This document shows, in pieces, positions 46,612 to 55,496 of a stretch of DNA of 64,000 nucleotides. Positions within the stretch are counted from its first letter, which is position 1. Each line of letters begins with the position of its first letter. The notes below the pieces were generated by a model. That model did not search any database. It was not told where the DNA came from and saw only the letters and a program-made list of their open reading frames with translations. The translations under genes were made by a program, and so were the position numbers. Source of the stretch: Amycolatopsis roodepoortensis (GTDB taxonomy: Bacteria; Actinomycetota; Actinomycetes; Mycobacteriales; Pseudonocardiaceae); assembly GCF_014873915.1 (NCBI RefSeq), contig NZ_JADBEJ010000004.1:1240001-1304000 (forward strand), given 5' to 3'.

Positions 46612-47253
46612 GTGTTCCATCAACTGCCCGTCCTGCGAAGACTCCAAGGCAGGCCGGCCCGGCTGCTCCGCCGCTGGCTCGCCCTTTCCCTGCTGCTCGG
46701 CGGCCTGATCGCGCTGTTCCTGCCCGCGTCCGCACGCGGCACGCCCGGCACCGCGACCGTCGTCTCCGCCCGCGACCTCCCGGCAGGCTCGCTGCTGCGC
46801 GCCGAGGACGTCAAACTCGTCGACCTCCCGGACGACGTCCGTCCACAGGGCGCCACCGGCCTGCCTTCCTCGGTGGAGGGGCGGATGCTCGTCGGTGCGG
46901 CGCGGTCGGGCGAACCGCTGACGGACGTCCGCCTGCTGGACGCGGGCATCCCCGGATCGGGTGATCCCGAGAGTTCGACCGTGCCGGTGAGGCTCGCCGA
47001 CGCCGGTGTCGCGGAGTTGCTCAGGCCGGGCCGCCGCGTCGACGTCGTCGCGGCCGCCGAAGCCGGGCGCGAGGCGTCCGTGCTGGCCAGCGCGGCCGTC
47101 GTGGCGGCGGTGGGCGAGCAGAGCACCCGCGATCCGACGTCGCCCCGTGCCGGAAGCAAGGGACCTTTGGTGCTGCTTTCCCTGCCTTCCGCGATCGCGA
47201 CACGGGTCGCGGCCACCTCGCTGGAACGGTCCATAACGGTTACCCTCCGCTAG
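46612..47253 (+). CDS. SAF-domain membrane-anchored protein (CpaB/RcpC-like)
   Basis: A 213-aa protein with one N-terminal membrane segment (WLALSLLLGGLIALFLP) followed by a SAF domain: VVSARDLPAGSLLRAEDVKLVDLP is the characteristic antifreeze-like/flagellar-chaperone fold, and SVEGRMLVGAARSGEPL completes it. Such proteins occur in Flp pilus assembly and as lone actinobacterial genes. No other pilus genes are here. GTG 46612 with GAGGGGGA upstream gives the right N-terminus. Confidence 0.8.
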   Translation: MFHQLPVLRRLQGRPARLLRRWLALSLLLGGLIALFLPASARGTPGTATVVSARDLPAGSLLRAEDVKLVDLPDDVRPQGATGLPSSVEGRMLVGAARSGEPLTDVRLLDAGIPGSGDPESSTVPVRLADAGVAELLRPGRRVDVVAAAEAGREASVLASAAVVAAVGEQSTRDPTSPRAGSKGPLVLLSLPSAIATRVAATSLERSITVTLR

Positions 47254-47348
47254 CTCGCGCCTGCCCTGTGGCGGCGGGCGCCTGCGTCCCCCCGGTACGG
47301 AAGAAAGGGACGGTCGGCGAACCGTCCCAGGTGAAAGAGGAGAGCGTC

Positions 47349-47753
47349 TTGATCAAGGGCTTCAAGGACTTCCTGATGCGCGGGAACGTCGTCGACCTCG
47401 CGGTCGCGGTGGTCATCGGCGCCGCGTTCACAGCGATCGTCACGGCCTTCACGAACGGCCTGGTCAAACCGTTGATCAACACCATCGGCGGATCGGACGC
47501 CGCCAAGGGGCTGGGGTTCAACATCCTGGCCGAGAACGACGCCACGTTCCTCGACTTCGGCGGCGTGATCAACGCGGCGATCAACTTCGTGCTGGTCGCG
47601 GCCGTCGTCTACTTCGTGATCGTGCTGCCGGTCAAGCACGTCCAGGAGCGGCGCAAGCGCGGTGAAGAGGCCGGCCCCTCGGAGCCGACCGACGTCGAAC
47701 TGCTCACCGAGATCCGTGACCTGCTGCGCGCGCAGCAGAACCGCGCGAACTGA
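47349..47753 (+). CDS. mscL: Large-conductance mechanosensitive channel MscL
   Basis: A 134-aa channel subunit that opens under membrane stretch to release solutes. GFKDFLMRGNVVDLAVAVVIGAAF is the conserved N-terminal helix and first membrane segment (quoted in part: FLMRGNVVDLAVAVVIGAAF), and INFVLVAAVVYFVIVLPVKH is the second. The C-terminal bundle helix (DVELLTEIRDLLRAQ) is normal. A TTG start at 47349 follows AAAGAGGAG; the GTG at 47331 lies in front of that site and would add six residues that the family lacks. Confidence 0.95.
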   Translation: MIKGFKDFLMRGNVVDLAVAVVIGAAFTAIVTAFTNGLVKPLINTIGGSDAAKGLGFNILAENDATFLDFGGVINAAINFVLVAAVVYFVIVLPVKHVQERRKRGEEAGPSEPTDVELLTEIRDLLRAQQNRAN

Positions 47754-47759
47754 CCCGGG

Positions 47760-47942
47760 TCACCGGTCGTGGTGAGGCGGCCGGTTCTCCAGGAACCACG
47801 AGTCGGAGTCCGGGGTGCGCTGCCCCGGCTCTCGCTCGTCGGAGGTCGTGTCCGGCAGGACGTCGCCGAAGATCTCGTCGACCCGCCGTTTCTTCGCCGC
47901 GGAGGAACGCTTGTCCTCGTCTTCACCTGGCATGACACCCAT
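47760..47942 (-). CDS. Small conserved actinobacterial hypothetical protein
   Basis: A 60-aa acidic/basic, disordered-looking protein: KRRVDEIFGDVLPDTTSDER and SDSWFLENRPPHH. The order of these segments is familiar from short actinobacterial proteins of unknown function. Convergent to mscL with a 6-bp gap. An in-frame ATG at 47933 is an alternative start. Function unknown. Confidence 0.65.
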   Translation of the reverse strand: MGVMPGEDEDKRSSAAKKRRVDEIFGDVLPDTTSDEREPGQRTPDSDSWFLENRPPHHDR

Positions 47943-47988
47943 TTTCGCACCGGTCGCGGGGGCCGCCCGCCGGTGGGACCATCAGCGC

Positions 47989-48276
47989 ATGAGCATCGTC
48001 GACAAAGCGAAGGGGCTGGCCGCGCAGGCCATCCACAAAGCGGAAGAGGTCGCGGGCGAAGTCCGCGAGAAGGCCGGGCCGCTGGCCGAGAAGGCGGGCG
48101 ACGTGGCGGCCAAGGGTGTCTCGGCGGCGTCGGCCGGGGCGAACAAGGTCACCGGCGGCCGGTTCGAGGACAAGATCGGCCAGGTCACCGAAAAGGTGGA
48201 AGGAGTGCTGCACCACGACAAAAAGGGCGAGCCCGGGACCGAACCCGGACCCGCCCCGAAAGGCCCCGCCTCCTGA
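47989..48276 (+). CDS. MT0933-type antitoxin-like small protein
   Basis: A 95-aa helical protein with Ala/Lys/Glu heptads (DKAKGLAAQAIHKAEEVAGE) and the family-like segment NKVTGGRFEDKIGQVTEKVEGVL. This matches the pattern of the Rv0909/MT0933 antitoxin family of mycobacteria, which is often found without a toxin. No toxin gene is adjacent, so a true toxin-antitoxin role is not supported here; a stress-related CsbD-like function is equally possible. Confidence 0.7.
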   Translation: MSIVDKAKGLAAQAIHKAEEVAGEVREKAGPLAEKAGDVAAKGVSAASAGANKVTGGRFEDKIGQVTEKVEGVLHHDKKGEPGTEPGPAPKGPAS

Positions 48277-48309
48277 AAGCCGGGCCTCTGAAAACTGAGC
48301 CTCTGAAAA

Positions 48310-48816
48310 TTAGGCCTCTTCGAGCCCGGACAGCTCGTCGATCACGTACGGCACCAGCGACGAGAGCGTCGCCATGCCGTCGCGGACGGCCGCGCGCGAA
48401 CCCGCGAGGTTGACCACCAGCGTGCTGCCGGAGACGCCGACGAGCCCGCGGGAGATCCCCGCGTCCACCGCGCCGGCGGCCAGGCCGGAGGCGCGCAGGG
48501 CTTCGCCGATGCCCGGGATCGGGCGGTCGAGCACCCCGGCCGTCGCGTCGGGGGTGCGGTCGCGCGGCGAGACCCCGGTGCCGCCGACGGTGATCACCAG
48601 GTCGGCACCGCCGATCACCGCGGTGTTGAGCGCGTTGCGGATCGCGGCCGTCTCGGCCTCGACCACGACGACGCCGTCGACGATGAATCCGGCCTCTTCG
48701 AGCAGCTCCGTGACCAGCGGTCCCGTGTTGTCCTCGTGTTCGCCGTGGGCGACCCGATCGTCCACGATGACCACCAGTGCGCGGCCCAGCCGTTGTGCGC
48801 TCCGTTCCATGGTCAC
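48310..48816 (-). CDS. MogA/MoaB-family molybdenum-cofactor protein
   Basis: A 168-aa molybdopterin-binding fold protein. ADLVITVGGTGVSPRDRTPDAT is the hallmark MPT-binding loop (TVGGTGVSPRDRTPDAT), and STLVVNLAGSRAAVRDGM is the second conserved region. It acts in adenylation or handling of molybdopterin. It may support the membrane molybdo-oxidoreductase encoded at 57405. Starts at GTG 48816 or ATG 48810. Confidence 0.9.
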   Translation of the reverse strand: MTMERSAQRLGRALVVIVDDRVAHGEHEDNTGPLVTELLEEAGFIVDGVVVVEAETAAIRNALNTAVIGGADLVITVGGTGVSPRDRTPDATAGVLDRPIPGIGEALRASGLAAGAVDAGISRGLVGVSGSTLVVNLAGSRAAVRDGMATLSSLVPYVIDELSGLEEA

Positions 48817-48932
48817 ACCGTATCCGGTTTCGGCTGATCTTCGCTTCGGCGGTGCCGCGTAGTTGTGACGATTCCCTGACGTGAGCCCGCGATCCGGCGC
48901 CGCCGCCCGGGATCGCCCCTAGCGTCGGAACG

Positions 48933-49994
48933 GTGCGAACACTGATAACCGGCGGGGCCGGCTTCATCGGCTCCCACATCGCCGATCTGCTGTCCGATCA
49001 AGGTGACGAGGTCGTCGTCCTCGACAACCTCCTGAGCACCGCGCACGGTTCGTCGCGCCCGCCGGAGTACACCGGCCGCCACCGGTTCCTGCGTGGCGAC
49101 GTCACCGACCCGGAGCTGGTCGCGGAGCTGCTGGACGGTGTCGACGCGGTCTGCCATCAGGCGGCCGTCGTCGGGCACGGCGTCGATCCGTCCGACGCGC
49201 CGTCGTACGCGCTGAACAACGACTACGGGACCGCCGTCCTGCTCGCCGCGATGCACCGGGCCGGGGTCCGGAAGCTGGTGCTCGCCTCGTCGATGGTCGT
49301 CTACGGCGAAGGCCGCTACGAATGCCCCATCCACGGGATCGTGCCGCCGTCGCCGCGGAAGCGGTCCGATGTGGACGCCGGCTGCTTCGAGCCGTCGTGC
49401 GCTACCTGCGGCGCCGAGCTCGACTGGCGCCTGGTCCCCGAAGACGCGCCGCTGCGGCCGCGAAGCACCTACGCGGCCACCAAGCTCGCCCAGGAACATC
49501 TGGCGGCGGCGTGGGCCCGGCAAACCGGCGGAACGGTCTGGGCCCTGCGCTACCACAACGTCTACGGACCGCGGATGCCGCAGAACACCCCGTACGCGGG
49601 CGTCGCGTCGCTGTTCCGTTCCTCGCTCCTGCGCGGCGAGGCCCCGATCGTGCTGGAGGACGGGAAACAGCAGCGCGACTTCGTGCACGTCCACGACGTG
49701 GCGAGGGCGAACGTCCTGGCTCTGCACGCCGACGGGCCCGAAGGTGACCTGACACCGTTGAACATCTGTTCCGGGCAGCCCCACACCGTCGGCGAACTCG
49801 CCGAGGAACTCGCGAAGGCCTGTGGCGGGCCGTCCCCGAAGATCGCCGGCGGCGCCCGGCCCGCCGACGTCCGGCACGTCGTCGCGGACCCCGCCCGCGC
49901 CCGGCGGCTGCTCGGCTTCACCGCGCGAACCGGTTTCGCCGAGGGCATCGCCGGGTTCGCCACCGCTGAGCTGCGGGAACCGGCCGGTCTCTGA
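48933..49994 (+). CDS. NAD-dependent nucleotide-sugar epimerase/dehydratase
   Basis: A 353-aa extended SDR. LITGGAGFIGSHIADLL is the NAD-binding GxxGxxG fold, SSMVVYGEG precedes the catalytic region, and STYAATKLAQE holds the YxxxK pair. A Cys-containing insert (CFEPSCATCGAEL) within residues about 144-160 is unusual and could bind zinc. RQQ-type substrate contact DGKQQRDFVHVHDVA is kept. It probably acts on a UDP- or dTDP-sugar. GTG 48933 begins the gene. The genes downstream (GT2 and others from 55497) may belong to the same cell-envelope function. Confidence 0.88.
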   Translation: MRTLITGGAGFIGSHIADLLSDQGDEVVVLDNLLSTAHGSSRPPEYTGRHRFLRGDVTDPELVAELLDGVDAVCHQAAVVGHGVDPSDAPSYALNNDYGTAVLLAAMHRAGVRKLVLASSMVVYGEGRYECPIHGIVPPSPRKRSDVDAGCFEPSCATCGAELDWRLVPEDAPLRPRSTYAATKLAQEHLAAAWARQTGGTVWALRYHNVYGPRMPQNTPYAGVASLFRSSLLRGEAPIVLEDGKQQRDFVHVHDVARANVLALHADGPEGDLTPLNICSGQPHTVGELAEELAKACGGPSPKIAGGARPADVRHVVADPARARRLLGFTARTGFAEGIAGFATAELREPAGL

Positions 49995-50064
49995 AACCGG
50001 GAACAGACCGGGCCCTCCGCCGGTTGTCGTTCCCGGCAACGGAATCGGCTTTTTGGGGGTTTTG

Positions 50065-50868
50065 GTGGGCATCACCGTCGGAGACATCGAGATCGAAGCG
50101 CTCGGGGACGGTCTGATCAGGCTGCCGCTCGCGTTCTTCCCGGGTCTCGACCCCGAGGCCCACCCGGAGATCTTCGACGAGGACGGCACCGTGCACGTCC
50201 CGACCGGCGCGTACCTGATCCGCGGCAACGGCCGCACGATCCTGGTCGACACCGGCCTCGGCCCGCGCGAATTCGCCTTCCCGCCGGGGATGACGCCCGC
50301 CAAGGGCGATCCCACCCCGCCGATGGGCACGGGCGGCGACCTCGCGGCCGCGCTGGACAAGGCGGGCTGCCCGGTCGGCGAGATCGACACCGTCTTCCTC
50401 ACCCACCTGCACAACGACCACATCGGCTGGATCGCGCCCGAAGGCGAACTGACCTTCCCCGGCGCTCAGGTCGTCTTCGGCCAACTCGACTGGGAGGCCC
50501 TGATCGCGCCCGCCGGGACGGGCGAATGGAGCCGTGTCGGCATGGAGACCGCCCGAAGCGCGGGGCTGACCGAGGCGATCAGCGGCGACCGGGTCGAGAT
50601 CGCGCCCGGGATCGTGGCGCGGCACGCCCCGGGGCACACGCCCGGCCACTACGTCCTCGACATCACGGCGGACGACGAGCGCCTGCTGCTGCTCGGCGAC
50701 GTCCTGCACACGCCCGCGCAGCTGACGGACACGCGGGTGGGCTTCCTCGGCGACGCCGACCCGGATCTCGCGCTCCGCACCCGGCAGCGCTTCCTCGCGG
50801 AAGCGGAAGAGACCGGCGCGATCATCGCGCCGGCCCACTTCCCGGACATGGGGTTCCTGCGGCTCTGA
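50065..50868 (+). CDS. Metallo-beta-lactamase-fold hydrolase
   Basis: A 267-aa MBL-fold enzyme. THLHNDHIGW is the HxHxDH metal site; later His residues in HAPGHTPGHY and the Asp in LLGDVLHT complete a binuclear site. The general organisation matches quorum-quenching lactonase/glyoxalase II-like hydrolases. GTG 50065 follows TTTGGGGGTTTTG and is the most probable start. Substrate unknown. Ends 1 bp before the convergent serine hydrolase. Confidence 0.88.
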   Translation: MGITVGDIEIEALGDGLIRLPLAFFPGLDPEAHPEIFDEDGTVHVPTGAYLIRGNGRTILVDTGLGPREFAFPPGMTPAKGDPTPPMGTGGDLAAALDKAGCPVGEIDTVFLTHLHNDHIGWIAPEGELTFPGAQVVFGQLDWEALIAPAGTGEWSRVGMETARSAGLTEAISGDRVEIAPGIVARHAPGHTPGHYVLDITADDERLLLLGDVLHTPAQLTDTRVGFLGDADPDLALRTRQRFLAEAEETGAIIAPAHFPDMGFLRL

Positions 50869-50869
50869 C

Positions 50870-52036
50870 CTACTTGCCGCAGAGCACCTTGTCGGTGAGC
50901 AGCTGGTCGGCCTTGTTGTAGGCCTGGCCCAGATCGGCGTCCGAGTCACCGTAGGTCATGGACAGCTCGTAGGTCCGGCTGCCGTCGGGCGTGCTGGCCA
51001 TGACCGTCCCGTAGCCGTGGAAACCGCCCATGCCCTTGATGACGGTGCCGCAGCTTGCTTCCTGCACGTAGATGCCCAGGCCGTAGCCGCCCTTCGGGTG
51101 CGGCTTGCGCATCTCGTCGAGCAGCGGGGCCGGCAGGAGCTTTCCGCCCAGCAGCGCGGAGAAGAACGTGTGGAGGTCCTTCGTGGTCGAGATCATCTCA
51201 CCGGCGCTGGACGCCCACGACGGGTTCTGGGTCGTGATGTCGACCGTCTTCCACTGCCCGGGCTTCTCCTCGTAGCGGTAGTAACCGTGGGCGTGCGGAC
51301 CGGGGATGCCCGGCCAGGTACCGGGAACCACGGTGTCGCGCAGTCCGAGCGGCCGCAGGATCCGGCGCTGGATCTCGTCGCCGTAGGGACGGCCGGCGAC
51401 CTTCTCGATCACCAGCCCGGCGAGGACGTAGTTGATGTTCGTGTAGGTCCAGTCCGTGCCCGGCGCGTACAGCGGCGGCTTGGACAGGCCGAACCGCACC
51501 AGCTCCTGCGGGCGGTAGGTGTGGAACCGGTTGTCCAGGAACTCCTTACCGGTCAAGGGGATCCCCGGCACGATCGTGCCGTCGGGCAGCATCGCGCCGG
51601 TGTAGTCGAACAGGCCGCTGGTGTGCTGCAACAGCATCCGCACCGTGATCCGCCGGTCGAGGCCGAACTCGGGCAGGTACCCGGCCACCGGCGCGTCCAG
51701 GCCCACCTTGCCCTCGCCCACCAGCTGCAGGACGACGGTGGACACGAAGGTCTTGGTGTTGCTGCCGATCCGGAACCGCCCGTTCGTCGGCGGCTTGGCG
51801 GCCGAGCCCAGCTCGCGCACCCCGGCGCTGCCGGTCCAGTCGCCCCGCGCGTCGTGCACCCGCAGCTGTGTCCCGGCGAAACCGGAGGCGACGATCTGCT
51901 CGGCCATCGCTTGCAGGTCCGGCCGGTCCCGTCCCTTGTCCGCGGCGGCCACGCCGGGCGTGATCCCGGCCAGCAGTGCGGCCGCCACCGCGGTGATCCC
52001 GGCCCGTCGGAAGAATCGCTTCGCTGAAGTCGTCAT
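50870..52036 (-). CDS. Secreted serine beta-lactamase/DD-peptidase-like hydrolase
   Basis: A 388-aa class C beta-lactamase-family protein with an N-terminal signal peptide (FFRRAGITAVAAALLAGITPGVAAA). SxxK is in IGSNTKTF, the YxN motif in YTNINY, and the third motif region near KGMGGFHGYG has an HGYG in place of KTG, typical of D-aminopeptidase/esterase relatives. Probably an extracytoplasmic peptidase or esterase. ATG 52036 is set by the signal peptide. Confidence 0.9.
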   Translation of the reverse strand: MTTSAKRFFRRAGITAVAAALLAGITPGVAAADKGRDRPDLQAMAEQIVASGFAGTQLRVHDARGDWTGSAGVRELGSAAKPPTNGRFRIGSNTKTFVSTVVLQLVGEGKVGLDAPVAGYLPEFGLDRRITVRMLLQHTSGLFDYTGAMLPDGTIVPGIPLTGKEFLDNRFHTYRPQELVRFGLSKPPLYAPGTDWTYTNINYVLAGLVIEKVAGRPYGDEIQRRILRPLGLRDTVVPGTWPGIPGPHAHGYYRYEEKPGQWKTVDITTQNPSWASSAGEMISTTKDLHTFFSALLGGKLLPAPLLDEMRKPHPKGGYGLGIYVQEASCGTVIKGMGGFHGYGTVMASTPDGSRTYELSMTYGDSDADLGQAYNKADQLLTDKVLCGK

Positions 52037-52090
52037 GGCGGCAACGATCGCGGCCCGCCCTGACACCGCGGTGACACGCCGCTGACACGG

Positions 52091-53140
52091 TCAGCGCATG
52101 GCGAGCGGGAGCCGGACCTCGAACCGGCAGCCGGGGCCGTCGTTCCGGACGCCGATGCGGCCGCGATGGGCCTCGACCAGGCCTTTCGCGATCGCGAGCC
52201 CGAGCCCGCCGCCGCTCGCCAGCCCTCCGCGCTCGGGCGTGCGCGCCGTCGTCCCGCGGAACGCGACGTCGAAGACCCGCCCGATCTCGTCTTCGGGGAT
52301 CCCGCCGCAGCCGTCGGAGACCGCGAGCAGCGCCTCGCCGCCCTCGATGCCGATCTGGACCGCGACCGTCCCGTCCGGCGGCGTGTGCCGCACGGCGTTG
52401 GACACCAGGTTCCGCACGATCCGCGCCAGTTCCGGGTCGCTGCCGGAGACGACCGGCCACACGTTCGCGTACTCGATCATCCGCACGCGTTTCTGCTCGG
52501 CGAGCGGCGCCTGCGCGGCGACGGCGTCGCTCACGACGTCGCGCAGCGGAACGGCCGCCATGGTCAGCTGCAGCGCGCCCGCGGTGATCCGCGAGAGCTC
52601 GAACAGGTCGCCGACCATGCCGGACAGCCGCGTGGTCTCCCCGCTGATCCGCCGCGCGTAGCCGGTGACCTCGATCGGATCGGCGACGACGCCGTCCGCG
52701 ACGGCCTCGGCCATCGCCTGGATGCCGGCCAGCGGGCTCCGCAGGTCGTGGCTGATCCACGCGACCAGTTCGCGCCGCGACGCCTCGGCCGCGCGCTCCC
52801 GTTCCCGCGCCTCCCGCTCCCACACACTGCGGCGCGCGATCGCGCGGCCGAGCACGAGCGCCGCCGGCACGGTCACCAGCGCGACCAGCACACAGACCAG
52901 CGTCATCGTCGTCAGCGCGGGGGTGAACATGAACCCGCTGATCCCGAGCACCGCGATCAGCGTGGCGAGCACCGGGATCAGCACGAGGATCGTCATCGTG
53001 CTGGCCAGCGAACCGCGGCGGAGCAGGTACAGCGCCAGACCGCCGAGCACCATCACCGGCAACGCGAACATCAGCGCGAACGGCAGGATGTGCCAGGCGT
53101 GCGCCAGCATCTCGCCGAACGACTCACCGGAGCCGATCAT
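52091..53140 (-). CDS. Two-component sensor histidine kinase
   Basis: A 349-aa kinase. Three or four N-terminal membrane helices ([20 protein letters not shown] and following) with little external domain, then HisKA with the phospho-His in [12 protein letters not shown], and a HATPase_c domain with [11 protein letters not shown] (N box), GCGGIPEDE (G1) and [16 protein letters not shown] (G2). Start at ATG 53140 overlaps the response regulator stop (ATGA). It most likely senses a membrane or envelope signal. Confidence 0.93.
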   Translation of the reverse strand: MIGSGESFGEMLAHAWHILPFALMFALPVMVLGGLALYLLRRGSLASTMTILVLIPVLATLIAVLGISGFMFTPALTTMTLVCVLVALVTVPAALVLGRAIARRSVWEREARERERAAEASRRELVAWISHDLRSPLAGIQAMAEAVADGVVADPIEVTGYARRISGETTRLSGMVGDLFELSRITAGALQLTMAAVPLRDVVSDAVAAQAPLAEQKRVRMIEYANVWPVVSGSDPELARIVRNLVSNAVRHTPPDGTVAVQIGIEGGEALLAVSDGCGGIPEDEIGRVFDVAFRGTTARTPERGGLASGGGLGLAIAKGLVEAHRGRIGVRNDGPGCRFEVRLPLAMR

Positions 53141-53844
53141 CGCCGCACCGGGTCGTACCGATAGCCGACGCCCCACACGGTGGCGACGCGGACGGGTTTC
53201 GCCGGGTTCTTCTCGATCTTCTCCCGCAACCGTCTCACGTGGACGGTCACCGTGGACTGGTCGCCGAAGTCCCACCCCCAGACCTTCTCCAGCAGATCGG
53301 CGCGGGAGAACGCGACACCGGGATGGGTGAGGAAGAACGCGAGCAGATCGAATTCCCGGCTCGTCAGCGGAAGTTCCACGCCACCGAGGGCCGCCTGCCG
53401 CGCCGACATCTGCAACGCGAGGTCGCCGTCGGTGATCACGCGTGCCGCCGGTTCGGGCCGCGGCATCCGCGCCCGCCGCAGCACCGACGCCACACGCAAC
53501 GCGAGTTCCTTGGGGCTGAACGGTTTCGTGACGTAGTCGTCGGCGCCGAGCTGGAGCCCGGCGATCCGGTTCTCCTCCTCGCCGAGCGCGGTCAGCATCA
53601 CGACCGGCACCTGGCTCACCTGGCGCAGGCGGCGGCACACCTCAAGGCCGTTCAGGCCGGGCATCATGACGTCGAGGACCACGAGATCCGGCCCGGTCGC
53701 GGAGAACAGCCGCAACCCCTCGGTGCCGTCACCGGCGACGTCGACTTCGAAGCCCGCGACCTCCAGGTACCGCCGGACGACGTCCCGCACGGTCTCGTCG
53801 TCGTCGACCACGAGTACGCGGCCCTGCTCTGTCATGTCGTCCAC
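53137..53844 (-). CDS. OmpR/PhoB-family response regulator
   Basis: A 235-aa regulator. The receiver has VVDDDETVR acidic residues, the phospho-acceptor Asp in [10 protein letters not shown] and Lys in VTKPFSPKE. The winged-helix DNA-binding domain ends with [15 protein letters not shown] and VWGVGYRY. Cotranscribed with the kinase. The 178-bp gap behind it holds its likely promoter. A direct-repeat site at 55415 could be one of its targets. Confidence 0.94.
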   Translation of the reverse strand: MDDMTEQGRVLVVDDDETVRDVVRRYLEVAGFEVDVAGDGTEGLRLFSATGPDLVVLDVMMPGLNGLEVCRRLRQVSQVPVVMLTALGEEENRIAGLQLGADDYVTKPFSPKELALRVASVLRRARMPRPEPAARVITDGDLALQMSARQAALGGVELPLTSREFDLLAFFLTHPGVAFSRADLLEKVWGWDFGDQSTVTVHVRRLREKIEKNPAKPVRVATVWGVGYRYDPVRR

Positions 53845-54021
53845 CTCATCGTCTGTCAGTAAACCCGCGGCCGCGATCGACGCCGGCAGGACGCTGCCTG
53901 GTCGAGCAACTCACGTCGGACCGCGAGGGCGCCCTGCCACCGCGATAGCGGGGCCTTCGGCCGGGCGGGTTCACACGTATTGTCACCTTTCCGAATTCGT
54001 CGCAGCTCCGCCAACAGGAAC

Positions 54022-55362
54022 TCACCAGCTCGTCAGCACCAGATGGTTCACCACCAGCGCCGTCGCCGCCGACGCGGCGAGCCACCACCGCCGCCCCTTC
54101 GGCGGCAGCAGCGCCACCGCGGGCAGCAGCCACACCTCGAACGGTAGCCAGATGCGTTCGACCTCCGCCTTCGACAGGCCGGACAGGTCGGCGAAAGCGA
54201 TCGCCAGTACCGCGGCCACCACGATGAGGGTGACCGGCTCGCGGAACGACCGTTTCGGCCCGGCGAGGAACTCCGCGCCCGCCCGCCGCGTCCCGGCGAT
54301 CACGGCCGGGCCGAGCGCGATCAGCACCGCCGCGATATCCGCCCACACCCAGTAGGAGTACGGGCGCAGTGTCGCGATCCCCTGGTAGTAGCGCTCGACC
54401 ACCAGGTGATAGCCGTCGAGCCACCAGAACCCGGCCAGCGCGAACGCCACCACGACCACGGCCACGCCCGCCGTGGCGAGGAGCAGGATCCGCCATTCGC
54501 GGGTCAGCACGACGACGGCCAGCACGATCACGCCGAGCAGCACGAGACCGTAGGAGAGGAAGAGCCCGAACCCGAGCAGCAGACCACCGGGGAGCGCGAG
54601 GATCCGCCGTCGCGTGGCGAGCGCCAGCAGCGCGATCCCGGTCGCCGTGACCCCCGCGAAGAGACCGTCCGCGGAGACACCGATCCAGATCGCGCCCGGG
54701 GTCAGGACGGCGAAGGGAAGGACCGTCCTCGCGGCGTCCTGCCTGCCCAGCGCGGCGAGCGTCACCGGCACCGCGACCACCGCCAGGCAGCCGACCAGTA
54801 CGACGACCGTCGAAGCCCACGCCCCACCCTGCAGGCCGAGCCGGTCGAGCCACACGAAGACCAGGGTCGCGCCCGGCGGATGCCCGGAGACGTGCGTCGT
54901 CCACGAATCCGGCTGGAAGTCCAGGATGCGCGAGGAGAACTCCGCCAGCATCTTCGGGATGTCGGTGATCCCCGGAACCTCGTGCAGGTACTCGTGTTCC
55001 GTGGTGAGCCTGCCGGTGAAACCGCGCGCCCACCCGTCGACCATCGCCAGCGAGAACGTCCACGCCAGCGCGGTCACGTAGCCGAGCGCGAGCAGCGGAC
55101 GCCAGCCCAGCCGCGCGGCGAGCAAGGGACCTTTGGTGACGACCACGAGCGCGAGCACGACCGCGGCCACCGAACCCGGCCCCACATGCGGCAGCCACAA
55201 CCCGAACAGCGGCGGCGCGAAGGCGTAGATCACCACGCCGGAACCGGGCCGGTTGTAGTGGAGGCCGACCGCGATCGCGGCGGCGACCACGAGCATCGCC
55301 AGCCCCACGGCGATCAGATCGGCCCGGCGGCCGGTACGGGAAGGGGCGGTGACAGTGGACAT
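54022..55362 (-). CDS. Multi-spanning membrane protein (possible GT-C glycosyltransferase)
   Basis: A 446-aa protein with about 11-12 hydrophobic segments. The first extracytoplasmic loop has acidic and His residues (TTEHEYLHEVPG and THVSGHPPGATL), a position at which GT-C polyprenyl-phosphate sugar transferases carry their catalytic acidic pair. No named family could be assigned with certainty. It is divergent from the GT2 gene and may take part in the same surface glycan pathway. ATG 55362 chosen over 55374 because the protein then begins MSTVTAPS. Confidence 0.75.
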   Translation of the reverse strand: MSTVTAPSRTGRRADLIAVGLAMLVVAAAIAVGLHYNRPGSGVVIYAFAPPLFGLWLPHVGPGSVAAVVLALVVVTKGPLLAARLGWRPLLALGYVTALAWTFSLAMVDGWARGFTGRLTTEHEYLHEVPGITDIPKMLAEFSSRILDFQPDSWTTHVSGHPPGATLVFVWLDRLGLQGGAWASTVVVLVGCLAVVAVPVTLAALGRQDAARTVLPFAVLTPGAIWIGVSADGLFAGVTATGIALLALATRRRILALPGGLLLGFGLFLSYGLVLLGVIVLAVVVLTREWRILLLATAGVAVVVVAFALAGFWWLDGYHLVVERYYQGIATLRPYSYWVWADIAAVLIALGPAVIAGTRRAGAEFLAGPKRSFREPVTLIVVAAVLAIAFADLSGLSKAEVERIWLPFEVWLLPAVALLPPKGRRWWLAASAATALVVNHLVLTSW

Positions 55363-55414
55363 CACCGGCACCATAACCGCGTTCCCCTTGCCCGGCGGCC
55401 GGGCGACGCGGACC

Positions 55415-55458
55415 GTCAGAACTCGGTAAGAACTTGCCCGACGTCAGAATTCGGTAAG
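55415..55458. repeat. Direct repeat in divergent promoter region
   Basis: GTCAGAACTCGGTAAG (55415-55430) and GTCAGAATTCGGTAAG (55443-55458) differ in one of 16 bases and are 28 bp apart. A third GTAAG is at 55463. They lie between the divergent membrane protein and GT2 genes and look like a regulator-binding site. Confidence 0.6.
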
Positions 55459-55496
55459 CAGCGTAAGGGTTCTCGTCCGTCCACCCCGGACTTAAC

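Noticed and set aside
47989-48276. Functional toxin-antitoxin pair
   Set aside because: The small protein resembles MT0933-type antitoxins, but no toxin-like ORF is adjacent on either strand.
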